A DNA stretch of 64,000 bases from Planococcus shixiaomingii (GCF_030413615.1 NZ_CP129236.1:2402001-2466000), one strand, 5' to 3'. Shown: positions 45,092 to 54,430, numbered from the stretch's first letter. Notes: generated from the letters alone by a model not told the origin. Numbers and translations: made by a program.

Positions 45092-45196
45092 ACGGTAATG
45101 ACTAAACGGTAATTATTAGTTACTCTTGAACCCTTGATACAACTAGCTTCTGGAAATACATTAATCATTACCGTTAAAGTGTAATCTAACGGTAAT
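45092..45196. promoter_or_regulatory. Candidate res site: four ACGGTAAT repeats
   Basis: ACGGTAAT occurs at 45092-45099, 45106-45113 and 45189-45196, and in reverse (ATTACCGT) at 45167-45174, all within 105 bases just upstream of the resolvase gene. The mixed direct and inverted arrangement is that of a resolvase binding region. Confidence 0.6.
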
Positions 45197-45218
45197 TCAA
45201 AAAAACATCTTCAACATC

Positions 45219-45261
45219 AAAAAAGCTATCACACTTTTGGATTTAAAGTGAATAGCTTCTG
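45219..45261 (-). terminator. Terminator of the TRADD-N-associated-type gene
   Basis: AAGCTATTCAC pairs with GTGTGATAGCTT (one bulge), followed by six Ts on the minus strand, 28 bases after the stop. Confidence 0.78.
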
Positions 45262-45288
45262 AATACGCTTATCTTTTAAATTTATTCT

Positions 45289-46068
45289 CTAGAGTTCTTC
45301 TTTTTCAATTCTAGCAACTTCCGAATTATCATTTGCACTAATATTTATTGCTAATTTAATTAATGCTTCATCTCTCTTAGCTACATCCGCTATTTTGTGT
45401 ATTAAAAAAGTGCTGAAATAAAAATGGTGTGTATTTACAAATCTATGATGAAATTGAGTTAATGATTTTATTGTTTCCGCATGCATTTTTAAAAATATAA
45501 CAGCAATAAAGTTGGTTAAAATAGCTCCGATTGCACCAATAGATGCTATTATGATTTTATTCTCAATTTCACTTGATAAATTTTCATATAACAAATACAA
45601 TGTGAATCCAATTATTGCAAAGCCTGCAAATATGCATACTATGCCAACAATAAACACCCAAGAACTTTGTTTAAGATTTTCATCATAATATCTTTTTAGT
45701 TCCAAATGATGATGCTTAAAAAGCTTTTCAGCTCTTTCTTCTTTAGAGGAAAGAGAAGTATCAAGCAAATCCAATTCCTTTTCAATCTCTTGTAAATCTG
45801 TCTGATATAAGTTTCGAGGACGAGCAAAAGTAACTAGAAGTATTACAAATCCATAGGTTATAAACATCATTCTTACCGTAAGGATCGATGACCCACTCTC
45901 TATTCCAGTTGCATTGATTAAGGGTGTAGAAAGAAAAGACAATATTATAAGAAAGATACCTAATCCCATCAAAACTCTTCTTCTTACTAGCAACTTGTCA
46001 TTTTTCATAATAATTTCATTTTTTTGTGCTTTTAATAATATTTTTCTATCACCAGATGTATCGTCCAT
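45289..46068 (-). CDS. Membrane protein with TRADD-N-associated-type domain
   Basis: 259 aa. Two hydrophobic pairs flank a helical region: residues about 28-50 and 66-85, and 138-160 and 172-192. The segment ELKRYYDENLKQSSWVFIVG and the following two helices match by eye the membrane domain found next to TRADD-N modules in bacterial conflict proteins (CyanoTRADDas_TM). Such domains are thought to serve as membrane-perturbing effectors. No partner sensor gene is beside it. GAGGAGGGG precedes the ATG. Confidence 0.55.
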   Translation of the reverse strand: MDDTSGDRKILLKAQKNEIIMKNDKLLVRRRVLMGLGIFLIILSFLSTPLINATGIESGSSILTVRMMFITYGFVILLVTFARPRNLYQTDLQEIEKELDLLDTSLSSKEERAEKLFKHHHLELKRYYDENLKQSSWVFIVGIVCIFAGFAIIGFTLYLLYENLSSEIENKIIIASIGAIGAILTNFIAVIFLKMHAETIKSLTQFHHRFVNTHHFYFSTFLIHKIADVAKRDEALIKLAINISANDNSEVARIEKEEL

Positions 46069-46653
46069 ATATTACCCCTCCTCAAATTTAATTTTAAATT
46101 TCCGCTCTACTATTGATACTCTTAATATCTTTTACTTATACAAGTGCAAATACCATCATAAATTTAACCTTTGAATAACTGCGCTAAAAATCAATAGAGC
46201 TTTTTTAAGTTAATATATACAAAATCCCATAATATAAAATGATATTATTCATTAAATTTCATTATCTTTTTTATTATATTATATAATACTTCATGAGTAT
46301 CGCACGTAAAACTCCCTTACATGAGATAATATGAAAGAAATTTTTTGGTTTTTTAAGGCTTCGTTTATTAACAAGAACGTAGACTTATACGTATACCACT
46401 ATAAATAAGTGGATAAAACTATTCTTTTATCTACTTCAAAACCTTGTGGATTAAAAATTGAAACTTTAAGGCATTTTAAAATAAGCTTTTACAGAAAGGG
46501 TACAAACTTACAATTTAAAAACCATGAAATTCGAGGTAAATTAATATAGTTATATTACATATTTATTTATATTCTTTTTAAGGTCAAATATATATTTATA
46601 TTTATTTACACCGAATATCGTGCTTTTTAAAACTTGCTTACTTATACTGTTTC
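46069..46653. other. Gene-free AT-rich stretch
   Basis: About 585 bases with very low GC and no supported gene. Short inverted repeats such as ACTTATACGTATACCACTAT-type tracts around 46380 are seen. It could hold regulatory or replication sites, but nothing is defined. Confidence 0.5.
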
Positions 46654-47610
46654 TTATATATAAGAATTTACATAGTCCACATGAGTTGATACATGATAGA
46701 CTTTTCGTTTAGGGAAATTGAAGTTTGGTATGACATTCCATTGATTAGCTTCTTCAATTACTACATATGTATTTGAGTTAGTATTATAGTTGCCACGATC
46801 CAAGCAGAAATCTTCTGGCGCACAAAAAACTAAGTAATAAGCTTTTAACATCTTTAGTGCTTTATCTCTTGTTGTTGGTTTTAGCCCGCTCTCTTTTGAA
46901 ATTGTTTCTAAGGCGATACTTACATCTGTATTTGTTCCATAACGACTTCTCAAAAAGGCGTAAAGGTAAAATGCGTTAATTCCTAAATCCCTGTTGGTCA
47001 TGCATTTAATGAAAACATCGAAACCAATTTGGTGTGTAAATTGCTTACCCTCTTCATAAAAAGTGCCATTGTAGTTTTCTCCCCCCTCCTCCTCACCAAG
47101 AGGGTTTCTAAAACCTGTTGCTAATAAGGGCTCTTTAATCTGTAAACGTTTTGTTGTTTGACCATTTAATATATATTCTTTTGTCATTTTCTCTAAATCT
47201 TTAAAGTAAGTAAATTCTGGAAATCCATGATTATCTTCTTTATTTGTACTCCAGCTAATGGGTGCTTCTGTATATGACAAAGTAGTTGTTAAATCTAAAC
47301 GATCTAGTACGCCACATTTTTTAATAATGTAGTTAAATTCACTACTTGTTTCAGAAACTCCCATCATATTAAAAATTGCAGGCTTAGTAATCTCTTTAAA
47401 ATTCATTACACCGTATTTTGCATATCTATATAACCATGTAACTAAATATAAATATGTATAGGCAAATGCAACGTGAGGTGCTTTCTTTTCATTTAATGCT
47501 TCATCGTTGACTAATATTTTAATTACTTCATTTGGCATTAGCAGGTAATTCTCTTTCTTGTCGTACTGTAATATTCCCTTTAATTCTGACTTCTTTAATC
47601 TCTGTACCAT
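46654..47610 (-). CDS. Winged-helix protein, possible element replication or regulatory protein
   Basis: 318 aa from the ATG at 47610 (AAGGAG ten bases upstream). An N-terminal helical part includes LYLVTWLYRYAKYGVMNFKE and a HTH-like segment, and a second winged-helix-like region lies near SIALETISKESGLKPTTRDK and ALKMLKAYYLV. This two-wing pattern is seen in plasmid and phage initiator or DnaD-like proteins, but I cannot assign it firmly. A perfect cre-like site lies 93 bases upstream. Confidence 0.45.
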   Translation of the reverse strand: MVQRLKKSELKGILQYDKKENYLLMPNEVIKILVNDEALNEKKAPHVAFAYTYLYLVTWLYRYAKYGVMNFKEITKPAIFNMMGVSETSSEFNYIIKKCGVLDRLDLTTTLSYTEAPISWSTNKEDNHGFPEFTYFKDLEKMTKEYILNGQTTKRLQIKEPLLATGFRNPLGEEEGGENYNGTFYEEGKQFTHQIGFDVFIKCMTNRDLGINAFYLYAFLRSRYGTNTDVSIALETISKESGLKPTTRDKALKMLKAYYLVFCAPEDFCLDRGNYNTNSNTYVVIEEANQWNVIPNFNFPKRKVYHVSTHVDYVNSYI

Positions 47611-48035
47611 CTTGCTTAATCTCCTTTTTTTGATTTGTTTAATGTCTATCCTATAGCAGAAGAAAAATCTTAAATTCATTCAACCAGCAGACCGTTTTAA
47701 AATGTAAGCGCTTTCAGTAATGGCCAACAAAAAAAGCCTTCTTTATAAGAAGGGTATGATAACCATTTTCCATTTCAATATTTTCCTTAAAATCATAAAA
47801 TAATCAAACTAAAAGCTTGATTTCTAAGATAATTATATCACAATATTGTTAATTTGTCAAATTACCTCTTACATACCAAGGCTTATTAGGTGTATTGTGC
47901 TAAGAAAAACCACTCAGATAAACATATTTTGAAGGAGACAATTTTAAATAGCCCTGTTCAAATTATGTTATTAGAGCGGTTTTATTATTTTAAAAAATCA
48001 TAAGTTTGTTAAATCAAAATTAACTTGTGACCTTA
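47611..48035. other. Gene-free stretch with cre-like site and hairpin
   Basis: TGTAAGCGCTTTCA at 47703-47716 fits the cre consensus. A hairpin AGCCTTCTT / AAGAAGGGT lies at 47739-47757. The rest is AT-rich with no gene. Confidence 0.5.
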
Positions 48036-48551
48036 TTACCAATCGTCTCCGTCATTAACATCCTCTTCTAAACTGTCGTTCAAATACTTTTCTACATCGT
48101 CATAATCCACATCCCCATCGGAATCTTTGTCATCTGAGATATATTCATATGTATCATCTTCATCATAACTATTCCAATTTTCTACTACACCACCAACTAC
48201 TACTGTTGCAAACCATATGACAAGACCCACTATAGCAACTATTGGAATTAAACAGCCTAAAATTAATCCTAAATCTGCATAAAAACTTGGGTGATCATCG
48301 ATATCTTTATTTTCCATTCTCGTATATGCAATATTTCCTTCACTATTAACTCCTACGAACAATGTTCTAAATTCTTTAAAAAACTTCATTTTAAATCTTT
48401 TTAATTTGGTAATGTGTTTTAACTGCTTCGGCAAAGTGACCTCTGCACTGTCAATCTCAGTGTACTTTTGACTTTCTAGAAAGAGAACCATTTCTTCTTC
48501 GTTGTATTGCTTATTAAGAAAATTATTTAGCTTTTCTTGTATAGATGCCAT
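48036..48551 (-). CDS. Unknown protein with one membrane helix and an acidic tail
   Basis: 171 aa. A helical N-terminal half is followed by a hydrophobic segment (about residues 100-125, LGLILGCLIPIVAIVGLVIW) and a strongly acidic C-terminus (DDDTYEYISDDKDSDGDVDY and on) that resembles calcium-binding D-x-D-x-D loops. No family recognised. It has GGTGGAG upstream. It lies close to a small cysteine-rich gene and an HNH gene on the same strand and may belong with them. Confidence 0.55.
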   Translation of the reverse strand: MASIQEKLNNFLNKQYNEEEMVLFLESQKYTEIDSAEVTLPKQLKHITKLKRFKMKFFKEFRTLFVGVNSEGNIAYTRMENKDIDDHPSFYADLGLILGCLIPIVAIVGLVIWFATVVVGGVVENWNSYDEDDTYEYISDDKDSDGDVDYDDVEKYLNDSLEEDVNDGDDW

Positions 48552-48664
48552 AACTCCACCTACCCTCCATATTATAAGACTTACTTTTACTTTTTAGAGA
48601 ATTTCCCAAAAAACATTATTAATTCTTTCAAATCCTCTAACCTTTTGAGCTTTAAAGTTTTATA

Positions 48665-48982
48665 TTAACTTTGAAGAAAGTCGTTTAAGATTATTTGCTC
48701 TCCACATCCTTTACAGGTAAAGCAAAGATCAAAATCAGAAGTTTCTGCATAAATATTTTCCGTTAAATCCTGAAATAAGACTTGTTTTGTCGTTTCAATA
48801 GAATTGGCAAAACTTAAATCAGCAATAAAACCTTCTTGAAAATTATCTTTTATTTCATTTTCCCAATCCACACCTACAATAAAATTTTTGTTTATAGAAT
48901 AAATACTTACTTCCTCTGTATTAGTCTGGGGAATTAATTCTGCTATTTTGTTACAAGTTTCGCATATAATTTGTATTTTCAT
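48665..48982 (-). CDS. Small cysteine-pair protein, likely zinc-binding
   Basis: 105 aa with CETCNK at the start and CFTCKGCGEQ at the end, giving a likely zinc-binding pair that closes the fold, around a beta-rich centre. No family recognised. AAGG upstream of the ATG. It lies 36 bases downstream of the HNH gene and is probably co-transcribed with it. Confidence 0.55.
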   Translation of the reverse strand: MKIQIICETCNKIAELIPQTNTEEVSIYSINKNFIVGVDWENEIKDNFQEGFIADLSFANSIETTKQVLFQDLTENIYAETSDFDLCFTCKGCGEQIILNDFLQS

Positions 48983-49018
48983 GATAACCTTCCTTTGCTA
49001 TTTTTAAAAATTTCATTT

Positions 49019-50071
49019 TTAAAATCCATCGCTATAAACTTGTTCTGGCTTCCATTCTGCTACTTTAATAGTAGAAGCATGTTTAAATATTGACTTTAAA
49101 AATCCTAGTCTTATCATGCTATTTAATCCTGTTTTCATAATAATAGTTTCTTTAAGAGGATGATTACTCGCAATTAAATATTCGTTACGCATATATAAAC
49201 GGTCTAATAAAGTTTCATGTGGTAGCCTTGCAAATTTGCCCTTGGTTTCCCCTCTATTACATTCTTGACAAGCCAACACCAGATTCCATACTCCATTCAA
49301 ATCTAAGTCTGCTTTTGAAGAATACTGGATTGAAAGTGGTATAAAATGATCTACATCACAAGTATCAGAATGACCGCTTGTAATAGAAATACTTCTATAA
49401 CAGTAAAAACATTTTCCTTTTTGATAACCATTCAGAGGTTTTCTTACAGGTGTTAAATTAACCCGCTCATGGGAGTGAATATATCGCTCAGGCGTAATAG
49501 GTCTTAAAAAAAAGAAACTTTCAAGTTCCCCATCGTATTTAACCTCTAAGTTGGGATTACTTTCTGTCCATGCATTTTCTACTAAATTCCATCTTCCCTC
49601 AATCTCGTCAAAAAAATTTGCTTTCTGTTCACCATTGCTTAAAACATAAGAATTATCAGTTAAAGTTATTCCTAAAGTTCTTCCTATCGTAGATTTTTCA
49701 TAAAAAGATGTTTTCAGTTCCCCATTTGGAATGTTATGAAAAGCATCTATTACATTAGTGAACCCTATCCTTTCAGTAACCAACAGTAATTGTTCCCATG
49801 TAATTTTATGCTGACTATACAACTGTAATGCATTAATAAATTTTGATGACGAGCTAGTAATTTGCCTTTTTCCACTTTTCACATGTTCTAGCATATACTT
49901 TGCGAAAATAGGAGATAACTCTTCAAGACTTAGAAAGCTTTTATTACTAGTTCCTAGTTCTAGTAAGGTTTTAGCAAAAGCAAACTTATATGTAGCAACA
50001 TTTCTCCCAAACAAATATATTGATCGAAATTCAGATTCTAAGGACTGATCATTTTCAAGGAAGTTATTCAT
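49019..50071 (-). CDS. HNH endonuclease
   Basis: 350 aa from the ATG at 50071, which follows AGAGGTGA. The C-terminal part carries an HNH domain: KGKCFYCYRSI, CDVDHFIPLSI and NLVLACQECNRGE (about residues 225-285), with CxxC pairs and the D-H catalytic step. The N-terminal 200 residues are helical and unrecognised. HNH proteins with such N-termini occur in defence islands. It is the first of a three-gene group (HNH, Cys-pair protein, acidic membrane protein). Confidence 0.72.
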   Translation of the reverse strand: MNNFLENDQSLESEFRSIYLFGRNVATYKFAFAKTLLELGTSNKSFLSLEELSPIFAKYMLEHVKSGKRQITSSSSKFINALQLYSQHKITWEQLLLVTERIGFTNVIDAFHNIPNGELKTSFYEKSTIGRTLGITLTDNSYVLSNGEQKANFFDEIEGRWNLVENAWTESNPNLEVKYDGELESFFFLRPITPERYIHSHERVNLTPVRKPLNGYQKGKCFYCYRSISITSGHSDTCDVDHFIPLSIQYSSKADLDLNGVWNLVLACQECNRGETKGKFARLPHETLLDRLYMRNEYLIASNHPLKETIIMKTGLNSMIRLGFLKSIFKHASTIKVAEWKPEQVYSDGF

Positions 50072-50351
50072 ATGCTCACCTCTTCTCATATGTAAAATCA
50101 ATAATTCTTGTGCCCTGTTAACAACATGATCCAATTAATTTTAAAATCTTTTTTTGATTCAGTTTATAGCTATATTTTACTGAGTGCGGTAGCAAGAGCA
50201 TTTATAGTTTAATGCGATATAGCTTTGATTGTAGTAGCAAAAGTATTCTATTTATTAATCATACCTTCCTACACCTATAGATCCTTTTGAACCATATTTA
50301 ATATATATTATAGACTATTTTACCCTTTAGCGAAGAAGTTCTTTCTAATAA

Positions 50352-50397
50352 AAACAAAAAGAAGCATCTCTTTGAGAATGCTTCTTTTTGTTTTTTG
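50352..50397 (-). terminator. Terminator of the integrase gene
   Basis: Near-perfect 18-base arms AAAAACAAAAAGAAGCAT / ATGCTTCTTTTTGTTTTT around a ten-base loop, ending at the integrase stop. Confidence 0.9.
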
Positions 50398-51306
50398 CTA
50401 TTTTTTTATATTCATTAATGGACTGGAAGTTATCGCTTTAGATAATAATTGTTCATCATTCATAGACTGCAAATAACGTTGCGTTACAGTAATGTCAGAA
50501 TGCCCTAGAAGGCGTGAGAGACTGTATACGTCCATCTTACCTTCATTTAGACATGTAACTGCGTAGAAGTGCCTAAAAGTGTGCGGAGATACTCTTTTAC
50601 CTGTTATACCTGCTCGCTTGCCTGCTTCTTTAATAATACTGTCTAATGCTACATGTGACAGTCCTGAACCTGTATACGAAAGAAAGTAATTGACATTGAC
50701 ATCTTTACCATTAAAATACTGCTTTTTCATACGCTCATACTTTATTAAAATTCTTTTTAGAGCGGGGCTTATAAAAACCATCCGCTCTTTGTTTCCTTTT
50801 CCATTAACTAGAATAGTTGTTTCTTTAACACCTAAAGATTGCAATCCTCTAATCTCCATAGCTCTGATACCAGTATCAGCTAGCATTGCTATTATCGCTT
50901 TGTTCCTAGCTTCTAAATAAGTTTTGTAAGTAAAAGCTTCTACCATTGAGTGAACTTCTTTTCCTGTGAAACCTTTTAATATCTTTTTTGGTACATTTGG
51001 AGTTTCTACTTTACTAGCTATATTCACCGTTAGATACTCTTCTTTTTCACACCAACTAAAAAAGGCATGAACTATTTTGAACATAGAAACGATACTTTGA
51101 GGTTGCAAGCCGGCAATCTGTTTCATTCTTACATAGGCTTTTAAATCATATGAAGTAACACTCTCTAATTCCGTTATTGCCCGCTTATGCATCAAATATT
51201 CTTTTACCTGTTTCAACTCTTGTTTTTTATTAATCATTGTCTTTTGAGTAAATCCTTTGGCTTCGCAATAATAATAGTATTCTTTAAAAACGTCTTCTAA
51301 TTCCAT
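50398..51306 (-). CDS. int: Tyrosine recombinase (integrase) of the element
   Basis: 302 aa. SAM-like N-terminal domain (residues 1-95) and catalytic domain with Arg in GIRAMEIRGL, Lys in GKGNKERMVFI, HTFRHFYAV, LLGHSDITVT and Tyr in QRYLQ. It lies next to the right 260-bp repeat and is clearly distinct from XerD. I choose the ATG at 51306 (MELEDVF), eight bases after AGAGGTGG; an in-frame start at 51318 lies inside that site. The ribosome site sits in the 3' arm of the yneF-type terminator hairpin. Confidence 0.9.
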   Translation of the reverse strand: MELEDVFKEYYYYCEAKGFTQKTMINKKQELKQVKEYLMHKRAITELESVTSYDLKAYVRMKQIAGLQPQSIVSMFKIVHAFFSWCEKEEYLTVNIASKVETPNVPKKILKGFTGKEVHSMVEAFTYKTYLEARNKAIIAMLADTGIRAMEIRGLQSLGVKETTILVNGKGNKERMVFISPALKRILIKYERMKKQYFNGKDVNVNYFLSYTGSGLSHVALDSIIKEAGKRAGITGKRVSPHTFRHFYAVTCLNEGKMDVYSLSRLLGHSDITVTQRYLQSMNDEQLLSKAITSSPLMNIKK

Positions 51307-51347
51307 AGAAAAAACCACCTCTCTGCTTTAGTTTCAACAGAAAAAGT
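51305..51347 (-). terminator. Element copy of the yneF terminator, overlapping the integrase ribosome site
   Basis: On the minus strand AAAACCACTTTTTCTG... pairs with ...CAGAGAGGTGGTTTT and is followed by Ts. It is a diverged copy of the hairpin at 33331-33372. The 3' arm contains AGAGGTGG, the integrase ribosome site. Confidence 0.75.
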
Positions 51348-51497
51348 GGTTTTGTAGTAGCAAAATGAAGGATTAACCAAGTGATGAATGAAAAGCTTAC
51401 GAGAAATTCACTCTAGACGCCATAAATAGAGATATTCTCATGAATAATGCTTCGTACACTTTAACATTAATCAAATATTAAACTGCAACCCTTGCTA

Positions 51498-51757
51498 CTG
51501 TAAAGTTTAATAGTTTACTTTTTAGCGGGTTTATTAGAAGCTTTATTCATTTGAGCCATCATTTGATTAATTTTCTTTTGAGACGGTTTTTGTCCCATTT
51601 GCATCATCATAATACGAAGCATTTCTTCATTAATCGGTGGGTTTTCTCTCAAGTACTTCATCATATATTGACGAGCGATGAAAAAGCCTAGAGCAACACC
51701 GGCGATCAACGCCACGATTACTATTACGATCCAGATCCAAGTATCCAAATTTGTTAC
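51498..51757. repeat. Right 260-bp direct repeat (attR-like)
   Basis: Identical to 33425-33684. Above 51757 the sequence is chromosomal, with the GGAGG site of yneF; below 51498 it is element DNA that still resembles the yneF 3' flank. Confidence 0.92.
51515..51748 (-). CDS. yneF: YneF (UPF0154), right copy with native ribosome site
   Basis: Same 77-aa membrane protein as the left copy: one N-terminal helix ([20 protein letters not shown]) and a basic tail with [18 protein letters not shown], matching B. subtilis YneF, also next to tkt. The start is a TTG at 51748 with GGAGG eight bases upstream; a longer frame from 51790 runs through the ribosome site and is not used. This is the expressed copy. 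Function of the family is not known. Confidence 0.88.
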   Translation of the reverse strand: MDTWIWIVIVIVALIAGVALGFFIARQYMMKYLRENPPINEEMLRIMMMQMGQKPSQKKINQMMAQMNKASNKPAKK

Positions 51758-52006
51758 CTCCTTCGCGTTGCCTAATAAGTACTGCACCACAAAGGATTAT
51801 ACTATAAAAACTTCCATGTGACTACAACAAAAGCGGAGGCAACTGTTAAAGAACGTCTTCTTGGCTAGCTTTCTTCGAATAAAGAGAGCGTAAATCGCAT
51901 GAAAAACCTCTTTTTTGCCCCTCCCAGCACCGTTTTCTCTCTTCATTCGCCTGTTTTGTTTTTTCAACGCCTATTAAATATGCTGACTTTGTTCTAAAAG
52001 CCATAA

Positions 52007-52040
52007 AAAAGCTGCCGAGAAAAGTTTCCCGGCAGCTTCT
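52007..52040 (-). terminator. Terminator of tkt
   Basis: AGCTGCCGGGAAA / TTTCTCGGCAGCT type stem followed by six Ts on the minus strand. Confidence 0.85.
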
Positions 52041-52048
52041 GCTTTTTA

Positions 52049-54049
52049 TTATTCTTGAATTAATTTCTTCACGCGAGCCACGACATTTTCAGGAGTAAAG
52101 CCGAATTCCTTCATGATGCGTTCGCCAGGTGCGCTTGCACCAAAGTGATCGATTGCTAAAACGTCGCCTTCATCGCCTGTGTAGCGTTCCCAGCCGAATG
52201 AAGTTCCCATTTCAATTGCCAAACGTTTTTTCACTGTTGGCGGAATTACCAATTGCTTGTATGCTTTATCTTGTTTCTCGAAACGGTCCCAAGATGGCAT
52301 AGAAACGACCGATACGGAAATTCCTTCTTCAGCAAGTTGTTTTTGTGCGTCAACTGCAAGGCTGACTTCAGATCCTGTTGCTAAAAGCAAAGCTTGTGGG
52401 TTATCCGCAGGCGAAACCACGTACGCGCCTTTCGCAACACCTTCACGAGCCAGTTCCCCGCTATGTTCAAGCACCGGCAAGTCTTGTCGTGACAATACCA
52501 ATAGATTCGGCATTGATTTAGAAGTCAAAGCTAAACGCCACGCTTCTTTCGTTTCGTTTGCATCAGCTGGGCGAATAATGCCTAGGTTCGGCATTGCGCG
52601 CAGTGAAGCCAACTGTTCGACCGGCTCATGAGTCGGGCCATCTTCTCCGACAGCCACGCTGTCATGTGTGAAGACGTAAGTCACCGGCAAGCCCATTAAA
52701 GCAGCTAGACGGATTGCTGGACGTACGTAATCGCTAAATACGAAGAACGTACCGCCAAAGACATGAAGACCGCCGTGAAGCGCCATACCGTTTAGTGCAG
52801 TGCCCATTGCAAATTCACGCACACCGAACCAAATGTTGCGGCCAGCAGGGTTTTCTGCATCGAAATCGCCGCCGCCTTTGATGTTCGTTTTGTTCGAACC
52901 GGCTAAGTCAGCACTGCCTCCGAAGAATGAAGGAACTGCTTTGGCAATAGCATTGACCATATCGCCTGATGATGCACGGCTGGCTTGTTTTTTGCCAACT
53001 TCATATTGCGGGAAATCCGCTTCGAAGTTCTCAGGCAAGTCACCGCGGATTGCTTGCTCTAGTTGAGCTGCAAGTTCCGGATGTTGCGATTGGTACTGAG
53101 CGTACAATTCGTTCCAATCCGATTCAGCTTTTCCGCCAAGTTCTTCAGTGGCGTTTGTGAAAGTTTCATAGACTTCTTCTGGCACGTGGAAATCTTGGTC
53201 AAACGTCCACTCGTAGTATTCTTTCGCCAATTTCATTTCGTCTTCGCCTAGTGGTGCGCCGTGAACATCCGCTTTACCGGATTTGTTTGGTGCGCCGTAA
53301 CCGATGACTGTTTTCACTTCAACCAACGTCGGTTTGTCTGAAGATTGTTTTGCTTGTGCGATTTTTGCTGAAAGATCTTCTAAGTTATTGCCATCTTCCA
53401 CACGCAAATAGTTCCAACCATATGATTCGAAACGTTTTTGGATGTTTTCAGAGAAGCTCATGCTTAGTTCGCCGTCTAAAGAAATATCATTGCTGTCATA
53501 AAGAATGACTAATTTGTTCAACTGCAAGTGGCCTGCAAGGGAAATCGCTTCGCCTGCCACACCTTCCATCAAATCGCCATCTCCGCATAAAGCGAAAGTA
53601 TGATGGTCGACAATATCCAAGTTATCCTTATTGTATGTAGCAGCTAAATGGCGTTCGGCCATAGCCATACCAACAGCCATACCAATTCCTTGCCCTAGTG
53701 GTCCAGTAGTGGCTTCTACGCCTACAGTATGACCGTATTCCGGGTGTCCAGGAGTTTTGGAATCCCACTGGCGGAAGTTTTTGATTTCATCGATTGTCAA
53801 GCCGTATCCGCTCAAGTGAAGCAAGCTGTATAGAAGCATCGATCCATGCCCCGCTGACAAGACAAAGCGGTCACGGTTGAACCACTCAGGATTTTTCGGG
53901 TTGTGGTTCATGTGTTTTGTCCATAATGTATATGCCATAGGAGCAGCTCCCATTGGCAATCCCGGATGGCCCGAGTTAGCTTTTTCAATAGCATCGATTG
54001 AAAGCGTACGAATTGTTGTTACTGCAAGTTGATCTGCCTTGGTCGACAT
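52049..54049 (-). CDS. tkt: Transketolase
   Basis: TPP enzyme of the non-oxidative pentose phosphate pathway. N-terminal TPP domain with [33 protein letters not shown] and the His/Asp set; central Pyr domain with [10 protein letters not shown] and [17 protein letters not shown]-terminal domain complete. 666 aa from the ATG at 54049 (MSTKADQL), which has AAAGGATG upstream. It lies between ynzC and yneF as in Bacillus. Hexulose-phosphate made by HxlAB would feed this pathway. Confidence 0.96.
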   Translation of the reverse strand: MSTKADQLAVTTIRTLSIDAIEKANSGHPGLPMGAAPMAYTLWTKHMNHNPKNPEWFNRDRFVLSAGHGSMLLYSLLHLSGYGLTIDEIKNFRQWDSKTPGHPEYGHTVGVEATTGPLGQGIGMAVGMAMAERHLAATYNKDNLDIVDHHTFALCGDGDLMEGVAGEAISLAGHLQLNKLVILYDSNDISLDGELSMSFSENIQKRFESYGWNYLRVEDGNNLEDLSAKIAQAKQSSDKPTLVEVKTVIGYGAPNKSGKADVHGAPLGEDEMKLAKEYYEWTFDQDFHVPEEVYETFTNATEELGGKAESDWNELYAQYQSQHPELAAQLEQAIRGDLPENFEADFPQYEVGKKQASRASSGDMVNAIAKAVPSFFGGSADLAGSNKTNIKGGGDFDAENPAGRNIWFGVREFAMGTALNGMALHGGLHVFGGTFFVFSDYVRPAIRLAALMGLPVTYVFTHDSVAVGEDGPTHEPVEQLASLRAMPNLGIIRPADANETKEAWRLALTSKSMPNLLVLSRQDLPVLEHSGELAREGVAKGAYVVSPADNPQALLLATGSEVSLAVDAQKQLAEEGISVSVVSMPSWDRFEKQDKAYKQLVIPPTVKKRLAIEMGTSFGWERYTGDEGDVLAIDHFGASAPGERIMKEFGFTPENVVARVKKLIQE

Positions 54050-54136
54050 AAAAACATCCTTTCTAAATCTCAAAGTTTTCTACCTATCTAGTTTAGTAAA
54101 CAAAGGTGAAGAATACAATTAAAAAGAGAATAAGTA

Positions 54137-54370
54137 TTAATTCAAATACTTATTCTCTCGGATATTTTTCACTTTTTCAGGTGTTACATCATTGCCATTT
54201 GGATCAATCACTTTTACATTCTCGATCGTCCCGCGCATCGATTCCCGGAAAGTTTGCAAATACTCTTGCCGCAGTGCGGATTGTTCTTTCGCTTCTTCAA
54301 AAGACAAGCCAACTGACTTGGATTTGCGTGACAGCTCGTTTATGCGCCTTATTTTATCTGGTGATAACAT
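54137..54370 (-). CDS. ynzC: YnzC-like DUF896 protein
   Basis: 77-aa helical protein with the DUF896 pattern IRRINELSRKSKSVGLSFEE and SALRQEYLQTFR. In Bacillus ynzC is the third gene of the SOS operon yneA-yneB-ynzC; here it follows yneB by 60 bases. The molecular role is unknown. The C-terminal tail after VTPEKVKNI is short. Confidence 0.9.
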   Translation of the reverse strand: MLSPDKIRRINELSRKSKSVGLSFEEAKEQSALRQEYLQTFRESMRGTIENVKVIDPNGNDVTPEKVKNIRENKYLN

Positions 54371-54430
54371 CTATACATCCACCTTTCTTCTTTACACATC
54401 GTATAAAAAAAGAAAGGTTTCTGCAATGAT

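Larger units (their letters stand above)
33425..51757. mobile_element. 18-kb integrated element inserted at yneF, carrying defence-type cargo
   Basis: Bounded by perfect 260-bp direct repeats (33425-33684 and 51498-51757, offset 18,073 bases) that contain the complete yneF coding sequence. A tyrosine recombinase lies next to the right repeat. The interior is clearly AT-richer than the flanking chromosome and almost all genes are on the minus strand. Cargo: two HNH nucleases, HEPN protein, glycosylase-fold protein, nuclease-helicase, type II restriction-modification, resolvase, membrane effector-like proteins. No relaxase, coupling protein or type IV secretion gene is seen, so it would need outside help to transfer. 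Confidence 0.88.

Noticed and set aside
33425..51757. Integrative conjugative element
   Set aside because: No relaxase, coupling ATPase or secretion genes are seen, so it is treated as an integrative island without its own transfer genes.
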